Source: an uncultured Campylobacterales bacterium
GTDB taxonomy: Bacteria; Campylobacterota; Campylobacteria; Campylobacterales; Arcobacteraceae
Length of the DNA stretch: 64,000 nt
Reading direction: 5' to 3'
Assembly: GCA_947503785.1 (NCBI GenBank)
Contig: CANNFB010000012.1
Location: 26,128-90,127, forward strand
Under the pieces are notes generated by a model. That model had not been told where the DNA came from and made no database searches. It saw nothing but the letters and a program-made list of their open reading frames with translations. A program made the translations under genes and the position numbers. Shown here one piece after another: positions 54,779 to 63,427 of this stretch (positions within the stretch are counted from its first letter, which is position 1; each line of letters opens with the position of its first letter).

Positions 54779-55129
54779 CTAATTTTTAGCAGCAGTAACT
54801 ATAATCTCAACTAAAGTTTCTACACTTGCCATATTTGTTTCAACACAAGCTCTTGCTGGTGGATTTTCTTTTGAAACCCATTCATCCCAAACACTATTAA
54901 AACCTGCAAAATCTCTGTATATATCTTTTACAAATATTTCAACTCTTAAAATATCATGTTTAGTAACTTCAACTTGGGCAAGTCTTTCTTCAGCAATTTC
55001 TAAAACTCTAACTGCTTGTCCTTTAATATCAAGTGTTTTATCATCTGATACGATTCCTGCTAAATATACTGTGTTATTGTGTACAACTGTTCTACTCATT
55101 CTTTCGTTTACTTGTTTTCTAATAACCAT
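54779..55129 (-). CDS. RidA-family protein
   Basis: A 116-residue YjgF/RidA-family protein. It has VHNNTVYLAGIVSDDKTLDIKGQAVRVLEIAEERLAQV and ends with NPPARACVETNMASVETLVEIIVTAAK, keeping the conserved arginine (PPARACVE) that in RidA binds the substrate carboxylate. RidA hydrolyses reactive enamine/imine intermediates. Subgroup members may differ. It lies 11 bases after the ABC-F gene on the same strand. Confidence 0.88.
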   Translation of the reverse strand: MVIRKQVNERMSRTVVHNNTVYLAGIVSDDKTLDIKGQAVRVLEIAEERLAQVEVTKHDILRVEIFVKDIYRDFAGFNSVWDEWVSKENPPARACVETNMASVETLVEIIVTAAKN

Positions 55130-55140
55130 GTTATTTCCTT

Positions 55141-56973
55141 TTATTGTAGTTTTTCTATTTTAGCATTATACTCTTCTAAAATCTCATCCATTTTTAATTG
55201 TTCCACTTCTAAAAGTGCAAATTTTTCATCAATTTTACTTTGATTAACTTTTACAGTTTTAGAAAGCTCCATAACTTTTGCATTATCACCTGCATTTGAT
55301 GCTTGAACTAGTTCATGTTGTTCTGTTTCTATTAAGTCTTCAATTTCCATGATTTCAGCTTCAAATTTTTCTACTTTTTTCTTTAATGAAGAAGTTAATT
55401 TATTTCGCTCTGTAAGAAGTGCTGTTCTTTTCTTTTTATTCTCTTTTTTATTAACTTTTGGCTTAGCTTTAACTTTTACTTCACCCTCTTCTTCTTCCCA
55501 ACCAATTTTTTCTAAGAAGTCATCATATCTTCCATCAAAATAATCAGCCCCACCTTTTGAGAAAATAATCAATCTATCACAAACACGTCTTAGTAATTCT
55601 TCACTATGTGTTACAACGATACAAGAACCAGGAAAGTTTTCTATAGCAGTTGTCAAAGAATCAATTGATTCCATATCAAGGTGATTTGTAGGCTCATCTA
55701 GAAATAATATATTTACATCTTTTGCTAATATTTTACCAAGCATTACTCTAGATTTTTCACCACCAGAAAGTAATGATACTTTCTTTTTACTATCATCTCC
55801 AGAAAACATCATAGAACCAGCAATTGATCTAACTCTTGATTCTGCTAATCTTATATTACCTGTTTGAATTTCATCTAGAACAGTATTTGCAGGATTTAAG
55901 TGGTCAATATTTGTTTGTCCAAAGTGTCCAAAAGAACTCGTTCCATGATAATCAACTTTTCCACTTAATTGTTTAAGTTCACCAGCAATTACATTTAGTA
56001 AAGTTGATTTACCCTTACCATTTTTTCCAATTATCCCTAATGTTTCACCTTTTTCAAGTGTAAAAGATATATCTTTAAAAAGAACATTATCACTAGAATA
56101 CCCAAAAGCTACATCTTTAACTTCAAGTAATACTTTAGCAGGTGTTTCTCTAAAATTAAAATCAAAATCTAAAGTATTATCATGAACAATTGAACTTAAA
56201 TCATCCATTTTATCAAGCTCTTTTTGTTTTGACTGTGCTTGTGCTGCTGTTGATGCTCTTGCTTTATTTTTAGCAATAAACTCAATAAGTTCTTTTCTTT
56301 TTTTATCTTGTGTTACTTTTTGTTTTTCATGATGTTCATCATTTGATGCTATTTGTGCGTAAAATTTATGAGTATTACCAGGAATAACTTCTAAGTTTCT
56401 TCTTACTAATCCCATAGTATGGGTAGTAACATGATCCATAAAATCTCTATCATGCGTAATAATTATAACCTCACCCTCAAAACTTCTTAAAAATGCTTTT
56501 AACCAACGTAAAGACAGAATATCTAAGTAGTTTGTAGGCTCATCTAGTAATAATAAGTTTGGTTCAGTTACAAGTAATTTAGCAAGGTTAATTCTAATTT
56601 GATAACCACCAGAAAAAGATAAAGGATTTTTATCTAAATCTTCATCAGTAAAACCTAAACCAAATAAAATCTTTTCAACTTTATAAACATTATATTTATC
56701 TTCTTCACTTAAAGATAATGCAGCTTCTTCTCGTACAGTTTTTTCAGTGAAAACTAAGTGCTGTTTTAATGCACCAATTTTATAGTTTTTTGGAATACTA
56801 ACCATTCCGTCATCACTAAATTCTTCTCCAAGGATTAACTTGAATATTGTAGATTTCCCACTACCATTTCGTCCAACAAGACCAACCTTGTTCCCTTTAT
56901 TTAATCTAAAGTTTAAATTAGAAAATAATTCTTTTTGTGCATAAGCTTTTGATATATTTATAAGTTCGATCAT
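55141..56973 (-). CDS. ABC-F family ATPase
   Basis: A 610-residue soluble protein with two ABC cassettes: Walker A GRNGSGKSTIF near residue 35, signature PLSFSGGYQIRINLAKLL near 117 and LLLLDEPTNYLD near 139; then GKNGKGKSTLLNV near 318, LLSGGEKSRVMLGKIL near 405 and LFLDEPTNHLD near 425. An inter-domain linker (about 215-265) and a long C-terminal coiled coil (about 520-610) fit the Uup/YheS/EttA-type proteins that act on the ribosome. Which subfamily is uncertain. It is preceded by a TATAAT box. Confidence 0.88.
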   Translation of the reverse strand: MIELINISKAYAQKELFSNLNFRLNKGNKVGLVGRNGSGKSTIFKLILGEEFSDDGMVSIPKNYKIGALKQHLVFTEKTVREEAALSLSEEDKYNVYKVEKILFGLGFTDEDLDKNPLSFSGGYQIRINLAKLLVTEPNLLLLDEPTNYLDILSLRWLKAFLRSFEGEVIIITHDRDFMDHVTTHTMGLVRRNLEVIPGNTHKFYAQIASNDEHHEKQKVTQDKKRKELIEFIAKNKARASTAAQAQSKQKELDKMDDLSSIVHDNTLDFDFNFRETPAKVLLEVKDVAFGYSSDNVLFKDISFTLEKGETLGIIGKNGKGKSTLLNVIAGELKQLSGKVDYHGTSSFGHFGQTNIDHLNPANTVLDEIQTGNIRLAESRVRSIAGSMMFSGDDSKKKVSLLSGGEKSRVMLGKILAKDVNILFLDEPTNHLDMESIDSLTTAIENFPGSCIVVTHSEELLRRVCDRLIIFSKGGADYFDGRYDDFLEKIGWEEEEGEVKVKAKPKVNKKENKKKRTALLTERNKLTSSLKKKVEKFEAEIMEIEDLIETEQHELVQASNAGDNAKVMELSKTVKVNQSKIDEKFALLEVEQLKMDEILEEYNAKIEKLQ

Positions 56974-57003
56974 ATTACTCTTTTTTGTTTATTTATAAAT
57001 CGG

Positions 57004-57009
57004 ATTATA
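57004..57009 (-). promoter_or_regulatory. Predicted -10 box of the ABC-F/ridA operon
   Basis: Minus-strand TATAAT in the context GCG-TATAAT-CCG, about 31 bases before the ATG. Confidence 0.5.
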
Positions 57010-57023
57010 CGCAATACTCAGTT

Positions 57024-57048
57024 ATAGCTCAATTAAAAGATGAGCTAT
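57024..57048. terminator. Hairpin at the end of the thioredoxin-domain gene
   Basis: A perfect 8-bp stem (ATAGCTCA / TGAGCTAT) with a 9-base loop; the stop codon lies in one arm. The T-tract is on the plus strand, so on the minus strand it may be only a 3' stabiliser. Confidence 0.4.
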
Positions 57049-59072
57049 TTTTCATATATATAAAATATCTCTTTTTTTATATCTTGTATTATCTTTTCAA
57101 AATCATTTTTATATGCGAAACAAACGCCAATTTTACATGCTAAATACTTTTTATCTTTGTTTTCTTTTCTTAGTAAAAAAGGAAGATTAGGTAACTTTTT
57201 ATCTTTAAACATCTCTTTTGTTGCTTTTAAGACTATATATCCATTAGAATAAGCCATATAACTTCGTAAAATCCATGAAGAAGAACTTGGACTTGAAGAT
57301 AAAAGAGTACTATATGATTCAAAAGATTCTTTTACAATATTTTGTAAGTCTAAATCATCACTTAAAACTGCGATTTTTAAAATATTATCAATCATATTTG
57401 ATAATGAACTTTTATAAGCACTATCATAAGTATTAGCACTTGTTATAAAATCATCATCACTCATTTTCCATCTTTTATCTTTATAGAATTTACTTATAGC
57501 TTCTTTATTTAATTTATTTGCAAAAGTTAAATAATGAGATTCTAATGAATAATCATAAGCTTTTAAAAGTGCTGTAATTAGAAATGAATAATCTTCAAAT
57601 AAAGCTTTTACTTTAGGAGTTTTATTTATTATCACTTGGTGATATAAAGTATTATTAATATAAATCTTTTTTATTAGAGTATCTAAAGATAAAAGTGCTT
57701 GTTTACTATAAGATTTATCTATTTTAGAAGCTTCAAACAAAGATGAAATATACATAGAGTTCCATGATGTTAGGATTTTATAATCAATAAAAGGATATTC
57801 ATTTTTCTGTCTTAATTCTTTCAAGTCCTCTTTTATTTTTTTTAAATTTTTTGGAATATTTTTAAAAGATTTAGAGTTTAAATAAGTATTATTATAGTGA
57901 TATTCAAAATTGCCTTCATCTACTATGTTAAAATATTCTAAAATATTTTCAATTTCTTTTTCTTTATATCCTTTTTCTTTTAAGAAATCATACACAACAT
58001 CGTAAACAAATACGAAATAAACACCTTCTTCCTTCTTCCCTTCAAAAATACTATTAGCATCACTTGCACTATAAAAAAGGTTATTTATTTTAAATCTTGT
58101 ATTTGTAAAAACAATAATTTCATTTACAATATTTTTATAAAAAATATCTTTTGTGATTTTATAAGCTTTTGAATAAGCACTTAAAAGTTCTGCATTTGTA
58201 TAAAGCATCTTTTCAAAGTGAGGAATCATCCATGTTTTATCTACACTGTATCTATAAAAACCACCTTCTATTTGGTCATAGATACCACCGTTTGCCATAC
58301 TTTTTAATGTTTTTGTCGCGATTTCTAAAACTTTTTTATTCTTTGTTAGAATATAGATATCTAATAGCGTTTCAATCTTTGAAGCTTGTGGGAATTTTGG
58401 TCTAATTGAAAAACCATGATTTTTTATATCAAAACTATCTTCAACTTCCTTTACATACTTATCAACTATATTTTTATCCAAATTTGTAGTTTTAAAATTT
58501 TGATTTTCATACTCTTTTAAAATCTCTTGTATATCTTGTGCAGTTTGAAGGACTTTATCATTCTCATTTATAAATACATCATTGATATTTTTAAGAACTG
58601 CACTTATTCCAATACTACCATTTCTAGCATCATAAGGAATATATGTATTTGCAAAAAATGCTTTCTTATTAGGAGTTAGTATTACAGTAAGTGGCCAACC
58701 ACCGCTTCTATTATTTAATAAACTATGCACGTTTTGATAGTATTTATCTATATGAGGCATCTCTTCTCTATCAACTTTTATTGAGACATAATTTTTATTT
58801 AAAATATCAGCAACTTCTTTATTTTCAAAAGATTCTTCTTCCATAACATGACACCAATGACAAGTACTATAACCAATTGAAAGAAAGATGGGTTTATTTT
58901 CAAGTTTTGCTTTTTTAAAAGCTATTTCATTCCAAGCATACCAATTTACTGGATTAGTACTGTGTTGTTTTAAATATGGAGAATCTTCATTGATAAGAGA
59001 ATTTATATAAGTTTCTTTTGCATTTAAACTAGTAAATAAAAGAAGAGTTAGTATTGAAATTTTTACTTTCAT
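57045..59072 (-). CDS. Exported thioredoxin-domain protein (YyaL/SPATA20-like)
   Basis: A 675-residue protein. A signal peptide ([19 protein letters not shown]) suggests export. The DUF255 thioredoxin-like domain follows with [24 protein letters not shown] and [16 protein letters not shown] (residues about 65-80, CHWCH). A six-hairpin glycosidase-like domain follows ([51 protein letters not shown]). A pair of cysteines in [11 protein letters not shown] lies near the C-terminus. Most relatives (human SPATA20, B. subtilis YyaL) lack signal peptides. Function is unknown. A strong hairpin covers its ribosome-binding site. Confidence 0.85.
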   Translation of the reverse strand: MKVKISILTLLLFTSLNAKETYINSLINEDSPYLKQHSTNPVNWYAWNEIAFKKAKLENKPIFLSIGYSTCHWCHVMEEESFENKEVADILNKNYVSIKVDREEMPHIDKYYQNVHSLLNNRSGGWPLTVILTPNKKAFFANTYIPYDARNGSIGISAVLKNINDVFINENDKVLQTAQDIQEILKEYENQNFKTTNLDKNIVDKYVKEVEDSFDIKNHGFSIRPKFPQASKIETLLDIYILTKNKKVLEIATKTLKSMANGGIYDQIEGGFYRYSVDKTWMIPHFEKMLYTNAELLSAYSKAYKITKDIFYKNIVNEIIVFTNTRFKINNLFYSASDANSIFEGKKEEGVYFVFVYDVVYDFLKEKGYKEKEIENILEYFNIVDEGNFEYHYNNTYLNSKSFKNIPKNLKKIKEDLKELRQKNEYPFIDYKILTSWNSMYISSLFEASKIDKSYSKQALLSLDTLIKKIYINNTLYHQVIINKTPKVKALFEDYSFLITALLKAYDYSLESHYLTFANKLNKEAISKFYKDKRWKMSDDDFITSANTYDSAYKSSLSNMIDNILKIAVLSDDLDLQNIVKESFESYSTLLSSSPSSSSWILRSYMAYSNGYIVLKATKEMFKDKKLPNLPFLLRKENKDKKYLACKIGVCFAYKNDFEKIIQDIKKEIFYIYEK

Positions 59073-59076
59073 GACA

Positions 59077-59111
59077 TTATCCTAATATATAATAATTACA
59101 TATTAGGATAA
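59077..59111 (-). promoter_or_regulatory. Hairpin burying the Shine-Dalgarno of the thioredoxin-domain gene
   Basis: A perfect 12-bp stem (TTATCCTAATAT / ATATTAGGATAA) with an 11-base loop. In the minus-strand mRNA the 3' arm contains AGGA, 7 bases before the AUG. The hairpin could switch translation, for example by temperature or a bound factor, or act as a protein-binding site in DNA. Confidence 0.6.
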
Positions 59112-59134
59112 GTATGTTTAGTATTTGTTAATTG

Positions 59135-60322
59135 TTAGTGTAAATCAGCGTTAAGTTTAATTTCTCTTGTTGATCTCATTGCAATAATTTGACCATTTAC
59201 TGAGTTTTGTCTAAAGTGAACACCATTTACACCTAAGAAATCCATACCTCTCATAAGTGATTTGATTTCTTTTTCAGGATTTGCAGCAGCAATTGCAGCT
59301 ACAGCTTTTTCAGATAATGTAATTTTTGTTCCTGGTAAGATAGTAACACCTGCATCTAAAATACAACCATCACCAATAGCAGTACCAGTACAAGAATTTG
59401 CACCTAATAATGTATTTTCACCAATAGAAACAGGAACACCATCAGTACCTGAAAGAACACCTAATATAGAAGCTCCACCACCAACATCAGAACCAGCACC
59501 AACAACAGCAGATGAAGAAATTCTTCCCTCAACCATTACAGCACCTTCAGTTCCTGCATTAAAGTTAATATATGCAGCACCTGGCATTACAGTAGTTCCA
59601 GCTGCTAATTGTGCACCCATTCTTACTTTTGAAGTTTCTAGGATTCTTGTGTTATCTGCTAAAATTACGTGAGATAATAATCTTGGGAATTTATCTACCA
59701 TATCAATCGCAGGATATTTACCTGATAATTTTAATGAAATTTCATTAGCTCTTAACCAATCTAATTCAAGTGGTTGATTTCCAACCCATGCACAGTTATG
59801 TAATTTACCAAATACGCCATTTAAGTTTAATGATCTAAGAGCTGCTTTTCCAGTTGATAATGCATATAATTTTAAGTATGCAGCTTCTGTAGATGCAACA
59901 TCTGTATCTTCAAAAATAAATACAACTTTATAATCATCAGCTGTTAAACCTGAATCAATTGGTAAAGAAGCAAGTGTTGAAATAACTTGAACATTCTTAT
60001 GGTCTTCACCTTTTGCTTCTGCAATATAAGGAGTAAAAGCTTCAACACAAGCTGTTAAAAATGCATCATTAATATTACATACTAATTCTGATTTACTTGT
60101 ATCTACATCTTGACCTGATTTTTTTAAAGCATCTAAAAATACTGCTGCACTACCGTTATTTTCATTCCAGTTAATGATTGGGAAAGTTGCTTGTAAGATT
60201 TTTGAAGCATCTAATTGACCTCTATCTACTTTTGCAATACCAAATCCAATTGGATTTCTGTACCAGCTTTGAGCTTGAATATTTTCTATTAATTGTTTAA
60301 ATTCTTCTTTTGTATTAGCCAT
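59135..60322 (-). CDS. dapD: Tetrahydrodipicolinate N-succinyltransferase (long form)
   Basis: A 395-residue enzyme of lysine and diaminopimelate synthesis. The N-terminal half is specific to this longer Campylobacterota form; the C-terminal half is a left-handed beta helix of hexapeptides (GAQLAAGTTVMPGAAYINFNAGTEG, VVGAGSDVGGGASILGVLSGTDGVPVSIGENTLLGANSC). It transfers succinyl from succinyl-CoA. A TATAAT box lies about 30 bases upstream and TGGAG precedes the ATG. Confidence 0.93.
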   Translation of the reverse strand: MANTKEEFKQLIENIQAQSWYRNPIGFGIAKVDRGQLDASKILQATFPIINWNENNGSAAVFLDALKKSGQDVDTSKSELVCNINDAFLTACVEAFTPYIAEAKGEDHKNVQVISTLASLPIDSGLTADDYKVVFIFEDTDVASTEAAYLKLYALSTGKAALRSLNLNGVFGKLHNCAWVGNQPLELDWLRANEISLKLSGKYPAIDMVDKFPRLLSHVILADNTRILETSKVRMGAQLAAGTTVMPGAAYINFNAGTEGAVMVEGRISSSAVVGAGSDVGGGASILGVLSGTDGVPVSIGENTLLGANSCTGTAIGDGCILDAGVTILPGTKITLSEKAVAAIAAANPEKEIKSLMRGMDFLGVNGVHFRQNSVNGQIIAMRSTREIKLNADLH

Positions 60323-60345
60323 TTATAACTCCATGATTTTTGGGG

Positions 60346-60351
60346 ATTATA
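60346..60351 (-). promoter_or_regulatory. Predicted -10 box of dapD
   Basis: Minus-strand TATAAT in the context TATAG-TATAAT-CCCC, giving a leader of about 17 bases that carries the TGGAG ribosome-binding site. Confidence 0.55.
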
Positions 60352-60437
60352 CTATAAAGTTGAATAAACTAAGTTTAAAGTTTTAAATATGGATTTTAAT
60401 GATAATAACTTTAATTATAATTTATACTCATAAAAGA

Positions 60438-60443
60438 TATAAT
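60438..60443 (+). promoter_or_regulatory. Predicted -10 box of the FGE-like lipoprotein gene
   Basis: TATAAT 25 bases before the ATG, followed by AAGG as ribosome-binding site. Confidence 0.5.
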
Positions 60444-60468
60444 AATCAAAAAATTAAGGTTATTTTAT

Positions 60469-61341
60469 ATGTATAAAAAGTTATTACTCATACCTCTTCT
60501 ATTTTCTTTTGCAGCTTGTGAATCTAAAGATGAAAAACTAGAAAAACTTTTAAAAATCACACAAGGAAATATGATATTTGTAAAAGGTGGCTCTTTTATG
60601 ATGGGGGACCCTCAAGGTACAAAAATAAAAGATAAATATGGTTATAACATTTTAAGAACACCAGAAAATGAAAAAAAATATCCAGAAGTAGAATGGATGA
60701 GAATTGGTGGTGGTGTTGATTTAGCTTTAAAACATAAAGTTACCTTAAGTGATTATTCTATTTCTAAATATGAAACTACTTGGGAAGAGTTTGATTTATA
60801 TTATGAGATTATAGGTAAAGAATATTATAAGAAAAAAAGCAAGGATAAAAATAGAGAATTTAGAAGTCCTAAAATGCCAGCATGGAGTCCAAACTGGCAG
60901 GAAGCAAAAGATTATTGTAAATTTTTAGCAGAAAAAACTGGACTAAAATATGACCTACCTACAGAAGCTCAATGGGAATATGCTGCAAGAAGTAGAGGAG
61001 AATATGTATATTTTGCAACAGATACAGGAAGAGGAGTTGAAAATAGAGATAGTTTAAACCCTACAAATGAACCTAAAAATATTGGAGGTGGAGTATTTAC
61101 AGTAGGTTCTTTCCCACCTAATTCGCTAGGACTTTATGATATGAGTGATAGTTATCATGAATGGGTAAACGATTGGTATGATAAAAATTACTATAAAATA
61201 TCTCCAGAGTTTAACCCAAAAGGTCCTGAAACTGGTACAGAGAAAGTAAAAAGAGGAGCAAATAGTTCATTAACATTTTCAAGATCAAAAAGTAAAATTA
61301 CTTCCCGAGTACAATCATTTAGATGTGTAATAAACCCTTAA
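60469..61341 (+). CDS. Lipoprotein with formylglycine-enzyme-like (SUMF1) fold
   Basis: A 290-residue lipoprotein: signal peptide with lipobox FAAC, so C17 should be lipidated, and the next residue is E. The SUMF1/FGE-sulfatase domain has MIFVKGGSFMMGDPQ near residue 36, YDLPTEAQWEYAARSRGE near 161, GLYDMSDSYHEWVNDWYDK near 221 and VKRGANSS followed by FRCVINP. The paired catalytic cysteines of true formylglycine-generating enzymes are missing, so it is probably a binding protein. As I recall, P. aeruginosa TagR, a type VI secretion regulator, has such a domain. It is convergent with the candidate effector, 6 bases apart, and could be a regulator or immunity factor. Confidence 0.8.
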   Translation: MYKKLLLIPLLFSFAACESKDEKLEKLLKITQGNMIFVKGGSFMMGDPQGTKIKDKYGYNILRTPENEKKYPEVEWMRIGGGVDLALKHKVTLSDYSISKYETTWEEFDLYYEIIGKEYYKKKSKDKNREFRSPKMPAWSPNWQEAKDYCKFLAEKTGLKYDLPTEAQWEYAARSRGEYVYFATDTGRGVENRDSLNPTNEPKNIGGGVFTVGSFPPNSLGLYDMSDSYHEWVNDWYDKNYYKISPEFNPKGPETGTEKVKRGANSSLTFSRSKSKITSRVQSFRCVINP

Positions 61342-61347
61342 TATATT

Positions 61348-63423
61348 CTAGGCATAATATATTGGGTTTTCTTCGTAAATATTAAACTTAACATCATTAA
61401 AGGCAACAATAGGAGAACCTTTTCTTTTTGGTTCTTCTGGTAAATTATCCCACCATTTATCAAAGTGTTTTTCACCTTGATATCCATGATTTAATACACC
61501 TGTTCTTATTTTATAATCATCTAAAATATCATGTATTACTTTCTCGCCTAATTTTTCAGATACTTTTCCACCTGTTAGACTTATAGACTTAAATACATTT
61601 CGTGCTTCTTTTCTTGATTGTATAAAATATAATATATTTATAATAGCTTGCTCTTGTGTTTCTTCTGTTCTTGTAACACTAGTTTTTGCTAAATATGATA
61701 TTAAGAATCCTTTTGCTTCAGGAGTTGCAACTTTTAACATAGTATTATGCTTTCCTAATACTATTTCTTTTGCAAGTTCTCTTTCATTTGATAAATCTGG
61801 GAAATACTCTATCCAGAATTCTTTATAGGTATCAAAAAAGATATCATATAATTCTTCAATTTTTTCAAGTCCTTCATCAACAACTTTGAATATAAATACT
61901 GTTAATGCTTTAAATGCTTTATCTGTAATAAACTCCATATAAGTATAATTATCATTCATTAAAGTATGATATACAAACTGAACAAGATTTAAAATTGTCT
62001 TAGCATTTACTTCAAATCCTATTTCTCCAGAAGCTCCAACACCACAAATAACTCCAGCTTTTGCTCTTATAATAAATTTACCAGTATCACCATTAAAATC
62101 AATAGTTAATTCACCCTCTAAACCAATTCCTAAAGAAGCACTTCCTCCATATCCAATAGCAGCAAGAAGTGAAAACTTATAACCTGCTTCTGGATTTTTC
62201 CACTGTAAAGATGCTTTTATTCCGCAAGATACTTTTACTCCAGCAAATAAATCGATCTTACCTTTTGCTTCAGGTTTTTCGATACTTAACTTTCCATCAT
62301 TATTGTCCAGTTTAAAACCAACATCAACTGCTAACATTGCATTTGCTCCAGCAAAGCCTTGTGCGTTTGATTCTAGGTCTGCTCTAATATGTCCTAAACT
62401 AATATCTTTCTTAGCAGAACCATCTCTTCCTTTATTTGGTATTTTTATATGATAACCATTTTCATAAGGTAAATATCCTATCGCTTTTATTTCACCTTTT
62501 GCCAGTGCTATTTCAGAATTTGATTCTAAACTAAAAGCCAGATTTCCATTTCTTAAGTCTTTTAAAGAAGGAGTAGCTTTCATTGAGGCACCGGCTGAAA
62601 ATCTCAGCCATGTTGCAGATGCACTAGCATCCCATTGTTTGTTTTCAATATCTTTGTCTCTAAACTCCCAAGAATGCTCACCAGCAAATGTATTAGCCCA
62701 ATTTGTTAACTCTTTTAATTCTTCAGGAAATAATTCATATGATACTTTTATTTTTGCTTCATCAAGTTTTGAAGCAAAAGCTTGTTTTATTTTTTGGGCA
62801 TCAAAGCTTCCATTTGTTCGTAGTGTTGATCTATCTCTATCCTCAACTGCCATGCTATATGAACGAATATGATTAGCCATATGTTCAGAACGTATATACG
62901 TAAACTTTTTACCTTTTAACCTTCTTACTTCAGTTAAAGAAGAAGTTCCAATGTCATCAATTTTAATATCTTGTAATAGTTTTTGTACTTTTTCTTTTGA
63001 TTCTTTTATTTCATCTTGAGACACAGTACCTTTTGAATTTCTTACTTGAGAAAGAGGACTTAATACATCATTAACTAGTTTTTCTTCTGTTTCAAATAAT
63101 TTCAAATTATCACCAGATAGTAATATCATTTTTTTATTTTTGATATCATAAATTATCTCAGTTTCAGGATCTTTGTATTTCCAATTATTTACAGCAGCTT
63201 CATCCATTGCAAGAATTGTTTGTTTTCCAATTTGACCATCAACTAATAAAGGAACTTTATATTCATGTTCTTGAGTATGTTCATATTGTTTATAATATTC
63301 TTGAAACACTTTTACTGCAGAATATGTAGCTTGACCAAACTCACCATCAATTTCACCATCATATAGATTAAAATCTCTTAGCATTTTTTGTATAGATTTA
63401 ATTGTATCTTTATCACTACTCAA
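61348..63423 (-). CDS. VgrG-linked peptidoglycan-binding candidate type VI effector
   Basis: About 691 residues. A peptidoglycan-binding domain occupies the first 75 residues (SIQKMLRDFNLYDGEIDGEFGQ, then LVDGQIGKQTILAMDEAA). A mixed helical region follows. A glycine/alanine-rich beta module is at about 350-480 (GVKVSCGIKASLQWKNPEAG, AAIGYGGSASLGIGLEGE, GVICGVGASGEIGFEVNA). I recall similar modules in other VgrG-linked proteins. A helical C-terminus ends with KFNIYEENPIYYA. I chose TTG at 63423 because AAAAAAGG precedes it by about 8 bases, just after the vgrG stop; ATG at 63462 is possible. No immunity gene follows on the same strand. Confidence 0.65.
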   Translation of the reverse strand: MSSDKDTIKSIQKMLRDFNLYDGEIDGEFGQATYSAVKVFQEYYKQYEHTQEHEYKVPLLVDGQIGKQTILAMDEAAVNNWKYKDPETEIIYDIKNKKMILLSGDNLKLFETEEKLVNDVLSPLSQVRNSKGTVSQDEIKESKEKVQKLLQDIKIDDIGTSSLTEVRRLKGKKFTYIRSEHMANHIRSYSMAVEDRDRSTLRTNGSFDAQKIKQAFASKLDEAKIKVSYELFPEELKELTNWANTFAGEHSWEFRDKDIENKQWDASASATWLRFSAGASMKATPSLKDLRNGNLAFSLESNSEIALAKGEIKAIGYLPYENGYHIKIPNKGRDGSAKKDISLGHIRADLESNAQGFAGANAMLAVDVGFKLDNNDGKLSIEKPEAKGKIDLFAGVKVSCGIKASLQWKNPEAGYKFSLLAAIGYGGSASLGIGLEGELTIDFNGDTGKFIIRAKAGVICGVGASGEIGFEVNAKTILNLVQFVYHTLMNDNYTYMEFITDKAFKALTVFIFKVVDEGLEKIEELYDIFFDTYKEFWIEYFPDLSNERELAKEIVLGKHNTMLKVATPEAKGFLISYLAKTSVTRTEETQEQAIINILYFIQSRKEARNVFKSISLTGGKVSEKLGEKVIHDILDDYKIRTGVLNHGYQGEKHFDKWWDNLPEEPKRKGSPIVAFNDVKFNIYEENPIYYA

Positions 63424-63427
63424 ATAA

